Source: Thalassospira sp. TSL5-1 (lineage in GTDB: Bacteria > Pseudomonadota > Alphaproteobacteria > Rhodospirillales > Thalassospiraceae). Taken from it: a DNA stretch of 64,000 bases. Of this stretch, positions 56,397 to 64,000 are shown one piece after another. Position 1 is the stretch's first letter. Every line of letters begins with the position of its first letter. Under the pieces are notes generated by a model. The model was not told the DNA's origin. It worked only from the letters and a program-made list of their open reading frames with translations, and ran no database searches. Made by a program: the position numbers and the translations under genes. The DNA lies in assembly GCF_001907695.1 (NCBI RefSeq), contig NZ_KV880638.1:1537297-1601296 (forward strand), given 5' to 3'.

Positions 56397-56471
56397 AAAA
56401 ATAAAACAGTCCGGCAAGTTTAGCAGGTAGAGGCAGAGGTCGTCCCATCGGGGCGGCCTCTTCGCTTTTTT
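56397..56471 (+). ncRNA. Small RNA candidate 2
   Basis: About 75 bases: an A-rich 5' segment, GTAGAGGCAGAGG purine-rich stretch and a 12-bp terminator hairpin (AGAGGTCGTCCC / GGGGCGGCCTCT, loop ATC) with TTTTTT. It ends 49 bp before rcdA, so it could instead be a short rcdA leader that terminates. Confidence 0.42.
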
Positions 56472-56520
56472 GACATCAGACATGCTTGAACTATTATCTG
56501 GATAGTCCAATATGTTTTGA

Positions 56521-56973
56521 ATGACATATGATCCGCCCTTTTATGGCAAAAGCAACTATGACAGTAACTTTGTCATTGTTCCTTTTTCCCGCACCTATGA
56601 CGAAGCCCTGACCCTTCTGGTCGAGGCGCGGGATTATTTGTCTGCCCATCGCCGTCGCGAAAAATTCGATATTCTCAGTGATTCCGCCATTGCACAGTTT
56701 CGCGAGGAAATGCGGATGACTACGCGGCTGATTCGTGCAATGGCGTGGCTGTTATCCGTGCGCGCGGTGGAGGCAGGGGAAATTGGCTGGGAAGAGGCTG
56801 TGGATGACGACGATCTGATGGTGGACATCAAGATCTGTATTCAGGACGAGCGGGATCGGTGTTCATCAGTCACGCCGGCTCTTTTAAACCTGATGGAACG
56901 GGCTCATTCCCTGTATATGCGCACCGCCCGTATGGAGCTTCAGGTAGCGGCACGTCACCGCTCCGAGGAGTGA
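56521..56973 (+). CDS. rcdA: CtrA-degradation regulator RcdA (DUF1465)
   Basis: 150 residues matching RcdA/DUF1465: FSRTYDEALTLLVEARDYLS, FREEMRMTTRLIRAMAWLLSVRAVEAGEI, all-helical. In Caulobacter RcdA helps deliver CtrA and other substrates to ClpXP at the cell pole. ATG 56521. Neighbours trcR and DUF1192 also belong to alphaproteobacterial cell-cycle or growth clusters. Confidence 0.87.
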   Translation: MTYDPPFYGKSNYDSNFVIVPFSRTYDEALTLLVEARDYLSAHRRREKFDILSDSAIAQFREEMRMTTRLIRAMAWLLSVRAVEAGEIGWEEAVDDDDLMVDIKICIQDERDRCSSVTPALLNLMERAHSLYMRTARMELQVAARHRSEE

Positions 56974-57050
56974 TCAGGCAGCGCATTCTTTGTCCTGGTT
57001 TTTTGAAAGTCGGGTTTTCTGAAATTGGTTTTTCAGGGGCGGCTCGTCTT

Positions 57051-57106
57051 CGGCTCAAGGCTGCCTACTTTCGGCTCAAGGCTGTCTACTTTCGGCTCAA
57101 GGCTGC
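57051..57106. repeat. 21-bp tandem repeat overlapping the cyclase stop
   Basis: Three units beginning CGGCTCAAGGCTG at 57051, 57072 and 57093 (period 21). Read on the minus strand in the cyclase frame each unit gives (A/T)ALSR(K/R), and the first two copies end in a stop. Confidence 0.85.
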
Positions 57107-58828
57107 AAAAATCTCGATCGGTGCGCTAAATCCTTTCAGTTCCCGGGTTCCCAGCGATTTGAAACGCGCCCTTTTTCCGGCATAGGTTTCCTTTACCGCC
57201 GGTGATACCAGGATTTCATCACCACTTGCTGCGGCGCATACCCGTGCGGCGAGTTGCACAACCGTGCCAAACAGATCGTTTTCCTCGGTAATGGCCTCGC
57301 CCGCATTAATGCCGATGCGCACATGAAATTCCCCATCACCACGGGCATTGTGGTTTGCCATTTGCCGCTGAATTTCCAGCGCCCCTTCAACGGCAGTATT
57401 GGAGGATGGAAATACGGCCATGATCCCATCCCCCATATGTTTGACCTCTTTGCCGTAATTGTTCAGCAAAGCGGAGCGCACGATGTTGTTATGAACATGA
57501 ATGATCTCCTGGGCGCCGACATCGCCCAGTTCCTGGGTTAACTGGGTAGAATTGACAATATCGGTAAACATCAGGGCATGAATTTTCTTGCCGCCTTTGG
57601 TTGGCTCGGATGATGGTTTTTCCGACCAGGAATCCAGGGCACGCGCAACAGACCGCGCAAGGCTTTTTTCGTCCTTGATGTAATCAAGCATCGAGTCACG
57701 ACCCGCGCCATACATGTCGTTATATTTGGGTTCCAGCAGATACTGCTCCAGGCTGGCGCAAAAGGTGTCGGACATTTTGCCCTTGGCTCCAAGGGCAGCA
57801 ACGCAGTCTTTCAGGATGTTACGGCCCTGCTCACGCGGCAATTCATTGCGTTCCGCACAGGCATCACACGCACCCGCAACATACAGATTGACGCCAAATT
57901 TGTGATAGGCATCCAGTTTCGGTAGCGTTTTGCCAATCGCAACAACCGACCCGGCCATGAAATCCCGCATGGTTTGACGTGTTGCCTGTAAGGCCGGGGT
58001 TTGCGCCACCGGTTCTGGGGGAAGGTTGGCATCGTCGTCGTTTTTGTAATTATCTTCGGAGCGCGAAGGCGTCGCATCATCTGGTGTTTCGTCCAGAAGC
58101 GAGCGGTTTTCTTCCAGGCTGCGGCGCAAGGCTGCCGCGCGGGCCTGGCGCATTTGCTCTTCACTGGGCCCCGTCGGGATGGGGCGTTGGGGCGTGTCGG
58201 TGCTGTTGTCGTTCTTGCTGCTTTTTTTGTCTTTGGTGCGGAAATTGCGCGTCAAGGCCATCATCATCGGGGTGACGGATACGATAAATCCCAGGATGAA
58301 GGCAAAAAAGTTCGCCTTTTCAAACACCCCTTGGCTCACATGAACGCCCATACCAGGCAGATATTCCAGCAATCGTGCCGTTCCAATCATCACGGCCAGG
58401 CCAATGGCAATGGCACCGCAAAAGGCCAGCATCAATTTAAGGATCAGGCCGACAATGCCGACATCTTTCTTTTTGTGCTTTTTTTCGGTTTTCTGTTTGG
58501 GGGCAGGGGGCGTGCCGCTAGCAGGAGCCTCGGCCTCGGCAACATGCTCAATGGCATTGGCTGTGCGGGCGGCAGCCATTTTTTCCCGGCTTTCCGTATC
58601 CCGCGTTTGATAGACGACATATTCGTCAGCGCTATTGGTTTCGCTATTGTAAACTTCGCGAATCAGCTTGACGGCCATGACATGGGATTCGCGCTCAAGC
58701 TGATGGGTTTCTTCCTCGGCGGTTTGCTTTTGCGCACCGCTATAATGGGCGTGGATCACCCATTTTCCCGACCGGTCCTTGATGTAGATTTCATAGCTGA
58801 TCTGCTTGCGCGTGATCACCTGGTTCAT
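57086..58828 (-). CDS. Membrane-bound class III adenylate/guanylate cyclase
   Basis: 580 residues. A cytoplasmic N-terminal region (1-115), two membrane helices (about 125-155 VGLILKLMLAFCGAIAIGLA, and 168-190 FFAFILGFIVSVTPMMMAL), an acidic linker, a helical domain with a CDAC pair (about 310-395), and a C-terminal class III cyclase domain (about 415-575): HALMFTDIVNSTQLTQELGD, KHMGDGIMAVFPSSN, RIGINAGEA, VVQLAARVCAAA. Both metal aspartates (FTDI and GDG) are present, so it should be active. Start ATG 58828. The 3' end lies in a 21-bp tandem repeat. Confidence 0.85.
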   Translation of the reverse strand: MNQVITRKQISYEIYIKDRSGKWVIHAHYSGAQKQTAEEETHQLERESHVMAVKLIREVYNSETNSADEYVVYQTRDTESREKMAAARTANAIEHVAEAEAPASGTPPAPKQKTEKKHKKKDVGIVGLILKLMLAFCGAIAIGLAVMIGTARLLEYLPGMGVHVSQGVFEKANFFAFILGFIVSVTPMMMALTRNFRTKDKKSSKNDNSTDTPQRPIPTGPSEEQMRQARAAALRRSLEENRSLLDETPDDATPSRSEDNYKNDDDANLPPEPVAQTPALQATRQTMRDFMAGSVVAIGKTLPKLDAYHKFGVNLYVAGACDACAERNELPREQGRNILKDCVAALGAKGKMSDTFCASLEQYLLEPKYNDMYGAGRDSMLDYIKDEKSLARSVARALDSWSEKPSSEPTKGGKKIHALMFTDIVNSTQLTQELGDVGAQEIIHVHNNIVRSALLNNYGKEVKHMGDGIMAVFPSSNTAVEGALEIQRQMANHNARGDGEFHVRIGINAGEAITEENDLFGTVVQLAARVCAAASGDEILVSPAVKETYAGKRARFKSLGTRELKGFSAPIEIFAALSRK

Positions 58829-58988
58829 CCTTCGCGCCCCCGCGAAAACCGCATGTAAATCATGTCGGCCGCTTTGATCATTCTGTCCCCGGTGTGATTA
58901 TGGCAAGAAACCGTCGCTCATACCATAGCCTGATTAAGGCATATGAGGGATGCACAGTCATATATAAAGGGGCATAGACAAAGAAAAA

Positions 58989-59019
58989 CGCCCGCTGCAT
59001 CGTCTTGATGCGGCGGGCG
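58989..59019 (-). terminator. Intrinsic terminator of rpmE
   Basis: CGCCCGCTGCATC / GATGCGGCGGGCG (13 bp with one G.U), loop GTCTT, and a T-run on the minus strand; 37 bp past the rpmE stop. Confidence 0.88.
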
Positions 59020-59055
59020 ATAATCCCAAAAATCGCAGAATTGCGATTTGTGTTC

Positions 59056-59283
59056 TTAGTTGTTACCGATATTGAAACCAGCGAAACGCTTTTTGAACTT
59101 GGCAAGCTGCCCACCGCTGTCAAGAAGACGATGAACACCAGTCCAAGCCGGATGGCTCTTCGGATCGATGTCAAGCTTCATGACGTCGCCCGGTTTACCC
59201 CAGGTCGACTTAGTGGTGTAGGTGCTGCCGTCCGTCATCTGAACGGTGATTTCATGGTAATCGGGATGGATGTCTTGTTTCAT
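59056..59283 (-). CDS. rpmE: 50S ribosomal protein bL31
   Basis: 75 residues: [48 protein letters not shown]. No cysteine zinc ligands, the usual alphaproteobacterial form. Divergent from cyaY. Confidence 0.96.
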   Translation of the reverse strand: MKQDIHPDYHEITVQMTDGSTYTTKSTWGKPGDVMKLDIDPKSHPAWTGVHRLLDSGGQLAKFKKRFAGFNIGNN

Positions 59284-59507
59284 CGCCTATCACTCCGGAA
59301 TTTGAAGCGCGGTGTATAAGGGAAAAAATCAGCTTACGCAACCCCTGTGACCGGAAATATCTCAGATATGGCAAAACGAATATTTTCCCGCCCCAGTTTG
59401 ATGAAGGTTACTTGCGTGACTGCCCTTATATAGTATGGTGCGCCAGCAGACCGAAACGATCACGGGCAGGGCCCAAAGCCCGCCCGCCTGACAGACGGAG
59501 TTTGATT

Positions 59508-59840
59508 GTGGCCCTTGAAGAAACCCTTTTTCATCGCCTTGCGGACGAGACCATTGAAAATATCTCTGATGTGATTGACGATGCCGTCGGCGACAAGATT
59601 GACGTTGACCTCGAAGCCGGTATTCTGACCATCGAACTCGATTCGGGCGAACAGTTCATTATCAATAAGCATGCCCTTAACCGTCAGATCTGGATGTCGT
59701 CACCCGTCAGTGGTGCGAGCCATTACGATTATGACGAGGATACCGAAAGCTGGCGCTCCACCCGGGGGGCCACGACCTTGCACGAACAACTTGCTACCGA
59801 TCTTGCTGTTAAGACCGGTCACAAGATCGCGCTGGACTAA
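59508..59840 (+). CDS. cyaY: Iron donor protein CyaY (frataxin)
   Basis: 110 residues: LFHRLADETIENISDVIDDA, DVDLEAGILTIELDSGEQFIINKHALNRQIWMSSPVSGASHYDY, the frataxin fold with the acidic N-terminal helix that binds iron. GTG start 59508 with GACGGAG upstream; an open frame continues to 59412. Regulates or supplies iron to Fe-S cluster assembly. Confidence 0.93.
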   Translation: MALEETLFHRLADETIENISDVIDDAVGDKIDVDLEAGILTIELDSGEQFIINKHALNRQIWMSSPVSGASHYDYDEDTESWRSTRGATTLHEQLATDLAVKTGHKIALD

Positions 59841-59890
59841 ATCCTTGGTCTGGCGTTTTCCTGTCGATATTATAGAACTGGAATATTGCC

Positions 59891-61687
59891 GTGGCGACCT
59901 CTCCGCGAAAGTCTCCCCGCCTCGAAGATCGAGATCGGAGCCGCGATCTCTCTTCTTTGCGGGCTATCCTGCCTTTTATCAAACCCTATAAATTACAGAT
60001 CGCCGGTGCGGCCCTTGCCCTTGTTGTGGCATCGGGCACCGTGCTTGCTCTGGGGAATGGTTTGCGTTTCCTGGTAGATAGGGGCTTTGCTGATGGTGAT
60101 GGCGGTCTGCTTGACCAGGCGCTGTTTGTGCTGTTCGGGTTTACTATCCTGATGGCGCTTGCCAGCTATTCGCGCTTTTATCTGGTGTCCTGGATTGGCG
60201 AGCGTGTCGTGGCAGATATTCGTCGCGCTGTTTATGCCCACATTATCCGTCTTGATCCTGGCTTTTTTGAAGTCACCCGCACCGGCGAGGTGTTGTCACG
60301 CCTGACAACCGACACTTCTCTGTTGCAGGTGGTGATCGGATCAAGCGTATCGATTGCGCTGCGCAATATCCTGATGTTTGTTGGTGGCCTGGCCATGCTG
60401 GCCATCACCAGCCCCAAACTGACGGCGCTTGTTCTGCTGGTGGTGCCGCTTGTGGTGGTGCCGATCATATTTTACGGTCGCAAGGTCCGTCGCCTCTCGC
60501 GCGACTCCCAGGATCGCATTGCCGATGTCAGTGCCTTTTCCGAAGAATCGATCAATGCGCTGCGCACGGTGCAGGCCTACACGCATGAAGAAATCGAGAC
60601 TGGCCGATTTGCCACCCATGTTGAAGGGGCATTCAAAACCTCGGTTTCGCGCATTTCGGCCCGGGCGCTGCTGACGGCCATCGTCATTATCATGGTTTTT
60701 GGTGCCGTTGGTGTCATCCTCTGGATCGGCGGCCACGATGTTCTAAGCGGCGCGATCTCGGCAGGCGAATTGTCAGCCTTTGTCTTTTATGCCGTTGTCG
60801 TGGCGGGGTCTGTTGGCGCCATTAGCGAGGTTATTGGCGATCTGCAGCGTGCGGCTGGTGCGGCTGAACGCCTGGTGGCTCTGCTTGAAACCCGCCCGAC
60901 CATTGCCGCTCCGGTCAATGCTTTGGCTATGCCGGCTGCCCATCAGGGCAATGTGACATTTGAAAATGTCACATTTCACTATCCGGCCCGGCCGGACCGT
61001 TCCGCCCTTACCGGTTTTTCGCTCGATGTTAAGGCGGGCGAAACGGTGGCGCTGGTTGGTCCCTCGGGGGCGGGGAAAACCACGGTCTTTCAGTTGTTGT
61101 TGCGGTTCTACGATCCGGCATCGGGTACGATTTCGGTGGATGGTGTCGATATTCGCAAGGCGGACCCGATTGCCGTGCGCGAACGTTTGGGCCTTGTCGC
61201 CCAGGACCCGGTGATTTTTGCCGCCAATGCCTGGGATAACATCCGTTATGGCCGCCCAGATGCCAGTGACGAGGATGTCCGTGCTGCCGCCGAAGCAGCC
61301 CATGCCAGCGAATTCCTTGATCGCCTGCCTGATGGCTTTGATACCTTCCTGGGTGAAAAGGGCGTGCGCCTTTCCGGCGGTCAGCGTCAACGCATTGCCA
61401 TAGCCCGGGCAATTTTGCGCAACCCGTCCATCCTGCTGCTTGACGAAGCCACCAGTGCGCTGGATGCCGAAAGCGAACAGGTGGTGCAAAAGGCGCTGGA
61501 AACCATCATGAAGTCGCGCACGACCCTTGTGATTGCGCACCGGCTGTCAACCGTCCTGCATGCGGACCGGATTGCCGTGGTCGAGGATGGTCAACTGGTT
61601 GCCATTGGTTCGCATCACGAATTGCTTGAAACCAGTCCTCTTTATGCCCGTCTGGCAAAGTTGCAGTTTGAACGCGATGCGGCATAA
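59891..61687 (+). CDS. ABC exporter, fused permease-ATPase (MsbA/LmrA-like)
   Basis: 598 residues. Six-helix type I exporter domain (about 30-325) then an ATPase: VALVGPSGAGKTTVFQLLLR (Walker A, about 389), VAQDPVIFAANAWDNIRYG (Q-loop), LSGGQRQRIAIARA (signature, about 493), ILLLDEATSALDAESE (Walker B). Works as a homodimer. GTG start 59891, 50 bp after cyaY. Substrate unknown; lipid, drug or peptide export are the usual options. Confidence 0.92.
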   Translation: MATSPRKSPRLEDRDRSRDLSSLRAILPFIKPYKLQIAGAALALVVASGTVLALGNGLRFLVDRGFADGDGGLLDQALFVLFGFTILMALASYSRFYLVSWIGERVVADIRRAVYAHIIRLDPGFFEVTRTGEVLSRLTTDTSLLQVVIGSSVSIALRNILMFVGGLAMLAITSPKLTALVLLVVPLVVVPIIFYGRKVRRLSRDSQDRIADVSAFSEESINALRTVQAYTHEEIETGRFATHVEGAFKTSVSRISARALLTAIVIIMVFGAVGVILWIGGHDVLSGAISAGELSAFVFYAVVVAGSVGAISEVIGDLQRAAGAAERLVALLETRPTIAAPVNALAMPAAHQGNVTFENVTFHYPARPDRSALTGFSLDVKAGETVALVGPSGAGKTTVFQLLLRFYDPASGTISVDGVDIRKADPIAVRERLGLVAQDPVIFAANAWDNIRYGRPDASDEDVRAAAEAAHASEFLDRLPDGFDTFLGEKGVRLSGGQRQRIAIARAILRNPSILLLDEATSALDAESEQVVQKALETIMKSRTTLVIAHRLSTVLHADRIAVVEDGQLVAIGSHHELLETSPLYARLAKLQFERDAA

Positions 61688-61740
61688 GGTCTTACCGTTT
61701 TGATCAGTTGGCCCGCTTCGGCTGACGCATCCCCCTTCGT

Positions 61741-61774
61741 AAAAACGGCCCGGTCATTGCCAGGCCGTTTTTTT
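61741..61774 (+). terminator. Intrinsic terminator of the ABC exporter gene
   Basis: AAAAACGGCC / GGCCGTTTTT arms with a 12-base loop and a T-run, 54 bp past the stop. Confidence 0.85.
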
Positions 61775-61908
61775 GGGGCCGATGCAAGCCCGTAGTGTGG
61801 GCGATAGCGCCGAAATTTTATAAGTGGGGGGCGCTTGCCATGTCTCCTTGCTCTACGTTGCGATTTTCAAACCTTCGGATCAAGTTCCAACAAACAGCCA
61901 AAAAGAAA

Positions 61909-61931
61909 CCCTGCCAGTTGGACTGGCAGGG
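61909..61931 (-). terminator. Intrinsic terminator of the M23 peptidase gene
   Basis: Perfect 10-bp arms CCCTGCCAGT / ACTGGCAGGG with a TGG loop and a T-rich tail on the minus strand (TTTCTTTT), 30 bp past the stop. Confidence 0.85.
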
Positions 61932-61960
61932 TGGGGGAGTGTGATATCGCGAAACAGGGC

Positions 61961-63343
61961 TTAGTCGGCGCTGGCAACCTTTGCGCCTTCGATGGCAAGT
62001 TGCGCATATTGCTTTTGCAACTGTTCGGACGTGGCATGAAAACGATCAAGTTCTTTGCCTGCCAGGGTACGGCCGCTTGGCATTTTTACATTGATCGGGT
62101 TAACCTGATGCTCTGCCTTGAGGATTTCAAAGTGCAGATGCGGGCCTGTTGCCGTTCCGGACATGCCGACATAGCCGATCACATCGCCTTGCTTGACACG
62201 CGACCCGGTGTGCAGTCCCTTGGCGAAACGCGACATATGTCCATAAGCGGTTTCATAGGTGCTGTTATGGCGCAGGCGGATATAGTTGCCATAGCCACCG
62301 ACTTTACCAATGCGTTCGATGGTGCCATTCCCGGCGGCCAGAATCGGGGTTCCGGTCGGGGCGGCGAAATCAACACCTTTATGCATGCGGCTATATCCCA
62401 GAACCGGATGCTTGCGCATGCCAAAGCCCGATGACAGGCGCGCACCATTGATCGGGGTACGCATTAGGGCACGGCGGAAAGATTCGCCTTTTTCATTATA
62501 GAAATCCTGGTTGCCGTCACTGTCGGTATAGGAATACAGGCGGTATTTCTGCCCCCGGATGGTCATGCTGGCATAGGTAATGTCGCCATGCCGCACCAAA
62601 TCGCCTTTGGCGTTTTTCATGTCGTCATACATGACTTCAAAACTGTCGCCAGGCTGGATGTCGCGCTGAAAGTCAACGTCATAACTATAAAGCTTGATCA
62701 TTTCCATCAGCACCGAAATCGGCATGCCGTTCTTTTCGGCTGCCATAAACAGGCTTTGATCAATGGTGCCGCTGGCAACGTTCGGGCTGCTGGAAAGTTC
62801 AACCTTGTCGGTCGAGGCGCTAAAGCCCTCATCGGTCCGAGAGACGGACACAATGGTTTCGGCATCGGGCTGAAAGCGCAGAGTATCGAGGAGGTCGCCG
62901 GTATCGCCGCTGGTTTCGCTGGCATAAACCAGGTCAAATTCCTGACCGGCCCGTAATTTGCGCGGATTATATACATCGCGCAGCGCTTCAATGGCATTAT
63001 AAGCCACCGAACGGTCAAGACCGGCACTGGTCAGAACGGCCATCAGGTTGGAACCCTTCTCCAGAACGACGGTATTTTGCCGCGATGAAATTTCTGAACT
63101 TTTTTCGGAACCTTCAAGCTCCGGTATCGTTTCCGGTACCGATGCGATTTCGTCAGAGACTTCGGAAATCTCCGAAACTTTTTGTTTCGGCGACATGGCT
63201 GGTTTGGGCATGCTTGCTGTTTCTGCGGCATAGGCAGAAAGCGGGCTGTCATGGCCAGGGTTTGAATTGGAAAGAATATAGCCGGTTGTTCCGCCAAGAA
63301 TGGCCGCAAGTGCAGCAAACGATATAAATTGTCTTCCGGCCAT
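61961..63343 (-). CDS. M23 family (LytM) metallopeptidase
   Basis: 460 residues. N-terminal membrane anchor (about 5-28), a Ser/Glu-rich linker, an OapA/LysM-like middle (SNLMAVLTSAGLDRSVAYNAIEAL, LRAGQEFDLVY) and a LytM domain: GMRKHPVLGYSRMHKGVDFAAPTGTPI (first zinc His/Asp at about 320-324) and GTATGPHLHFEIL (HxH at about 402). Peptidoglycan endopeptidase or activator of amidases in cell separation. ATG 63343. Confidence 0.92.
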   Translation of the reverse strand: MAGRQFISFAALAAILGGTTGYILSNSNPGHDSPLSAYAAETASMPKPAMSPKQKVSEISEVSDEIASVPETIPELEGSEKSSEISSRQNTVVLEKGSNLMAVLTSAGLDRSVAYNAIEALRDVYNPRKLRAGQEFDLVYASETSGDTGDLLDTLRFQPDAETIVSVSRTDEGFSASTDKVELSSSPNVASGTIDQSLFMAAEKNGMPISVLMEMIKLYSYDVDFQRDIQPGDSFEVMYDDMKNAKGDLVRHGDITYASMTIRGQKYRLYSYTDSDGNQDFYNEKGESFRRALMRTPINGARLSSGFGMRKHPVLGYSRMHKGVDFAAPTGTPILAAGNGTIERIGKVGGYGNYIRLRHNSTYETAYGHMSRFAKGLHTGSRVKQGDVIGYVGMSGTATGPHLHFEILKAEHQVNPINVKMPSGRTLAGKELDRFHATSEQLQKQYAQLAIEGAKVASAD

Positions 63344-64000
63344 TGCCGCAGATCTCCCCTGTCCTTAAAAAATGCAGTGTACCCAGCGAGTTGCTCTTTT
63401 TGGCAACATCGGCGGAAATCTTATACAAAATGGCTAGCACTTTTGAAACCCAAATTCCCAAAAGGCCATGCCTGGTTGCCTAAGTCAGTGTGCCAGCAGG
63501 ATGGTTTAAGAAGTGTTGAAAACCCCGCGAAAAGAGTCCTTCGTGGCGGGCGCGATTTGCCCTGCGACCGTGGCAGGAAAAAGGCGATGTCTTAATCATC
63601 TGATTTTCACGCCGTTTATATCCGTTTCACTCAAACACCTTTCTTGCCCTCCGTTGTTTGTCACTTAGGGTGCGGATGTGCCATATCGCGCAGTTCAGCC
63701 TAACAAACCGTCGAAATGCCTGTCGTCTTTCAAGCTCTTTTGGCGATACTCGCCTATCTTCCTTGGCCGCCCCTTAAACTCTATGGGGGTTACCTCTCGT
63801 TAATAACAGGTCTGCACTGCTGAAAATGGTGACTTATATGTCTTATCTATAGTGGCACCGTATAGAATTCTGACGTGACCGTCTTTTACCCAGATCAAAA
63901 GCTGGCTGGTTTAATCTTGGCGGGTGGGGAGGGCGTTTGCCATTTGCGGTGATTTTTGCCGCTATTCTCGTGTGTTTTCCCTTTTTGCGCTAACTTCTTG
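63344..64000. other. Right-hand end, no gene recognised
   Basis: 657 bp upstream of the M23 gene up to the window edge. It holds the M23 promoter and an AT-rich block near 63820-63880 (TATAG repeats). Open frames at 63329-63595 and 63716-63823 have no ribosome site or family resemblance. A gene may start beyond the edge. Confidence 0.5.

Larger units (their letters stand above)
56128..56520. other. Gap between DUF1192 and rcdA holding two small-RNA candidates
   Basis: 393 bp with two promoter-to-terminator units in tandem on the + strand (56187-56307 and 56363-56471). No protein gene. Confidence 0.6.

Noticed and set aside
63716..63823. 35-residue hydrophobic open frame near the right edge
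   Set aside because: No ribosome site or resemblance; reading frame likely by chance.

Overview
The window is a contiguous piece of an alphaproteobacterial chromosome. Gene content points to Rhodospirillales and most likely a Thalassospira-like marine heterotroph. The indicators are EI-Ntr (ptsP), an alphaproteobacterial RodZ-like gene beside ispG, hisS-hemA-prfA-prmC, DUF4167, a split proton-translocating transhydrogenase (pntAA/pntAB/pntB), rpsU without zinc-type partners, COQ9, purE/purK, and the CtrA-pathway genes trcR (DUF1013), DUF1192 and rcdA (DUF1465). The genus is inferred from gene content and style, not from a search. I recognised no tRNA, rRNA, CRISPR array, insertion sequence, integrase or origin.

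Layout. 1-10.7 kb: a 5'-truncated nitronate monooxygenase-like gene, ptsP, a RodZ-like cell-shape gene, ispG, and a compact run hisS-hemA-prfA-prmC (isoprenoid, tRNA charging, haem, translation termination). 10.7-15 kb: a DUF4167 protein, then a lone VirD4/TraG-like coupling-protein homologue whose nucleotide-binding motifs are degenerate, then a MOSC protein. 15.4-27.6 kb: clpB, a DUF4197 lipid/envelope-type secreted protein, a small P-loop kinase, a solute-binding protein, a long-chain acyl-CoA synthetase, oligoendopeptidase F, an ABC1/UbiB kinase and a mono-haem exported protein. 27.6-28.5 kb: an 870-bp gap with two strong intrinsic terminators, suggesting small RNAs or a leader upstream of pntAA-pntAB-pntB.

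31.6-46.7 kb: acetyltransferase, LysE exporter, an uncharacterised membrane-anchored protein, an exported protein with an Ivy-type lysozyme-inhibitor motif, an SDR oxidoreductase, rpsU divergent from def-coq9, an exported pseudo-SNase, a possible 20-residue membrane peptide, purK/purE, a degenerate GGDEF protein, two YdcH/DUF465 paralogues, pfkA, a soluble FIST-domain chemoreceptor and a TIGR02444 protein. 47.2-53.6 kb: prpE, then a divergent LysR / (acetyltransferase-acetyltransferase-MFS) cassette that looks like a resistance or detoxification unit, and a DeoR/GlpR regulator.

53.7-64 kb: trcR, a quinone oxidoreductase, DUF1192, two closely spaced small-RNA candidates (one with an anti-Shine-Dalgarno CCTCCC stretch), rcdA, a membrane-bound class III nucleotide cyclase ending in a 21-bp tandem repeat, rpmE, cyaY, an exporter-type ABC transporter and a LytM/M23 peptidase. 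Most of the window is ordinary core metabolism and cell-cycle machinery. The best candidates for something undescribed are the orphan pseudo-coupling protein (12.6-14.2 kb), the tandem small RNAs next to rcdA (56.2-56.5 kb), the terminator-bounded gap before pntAA, and the pseudo-nuclease at 37.6 kb.
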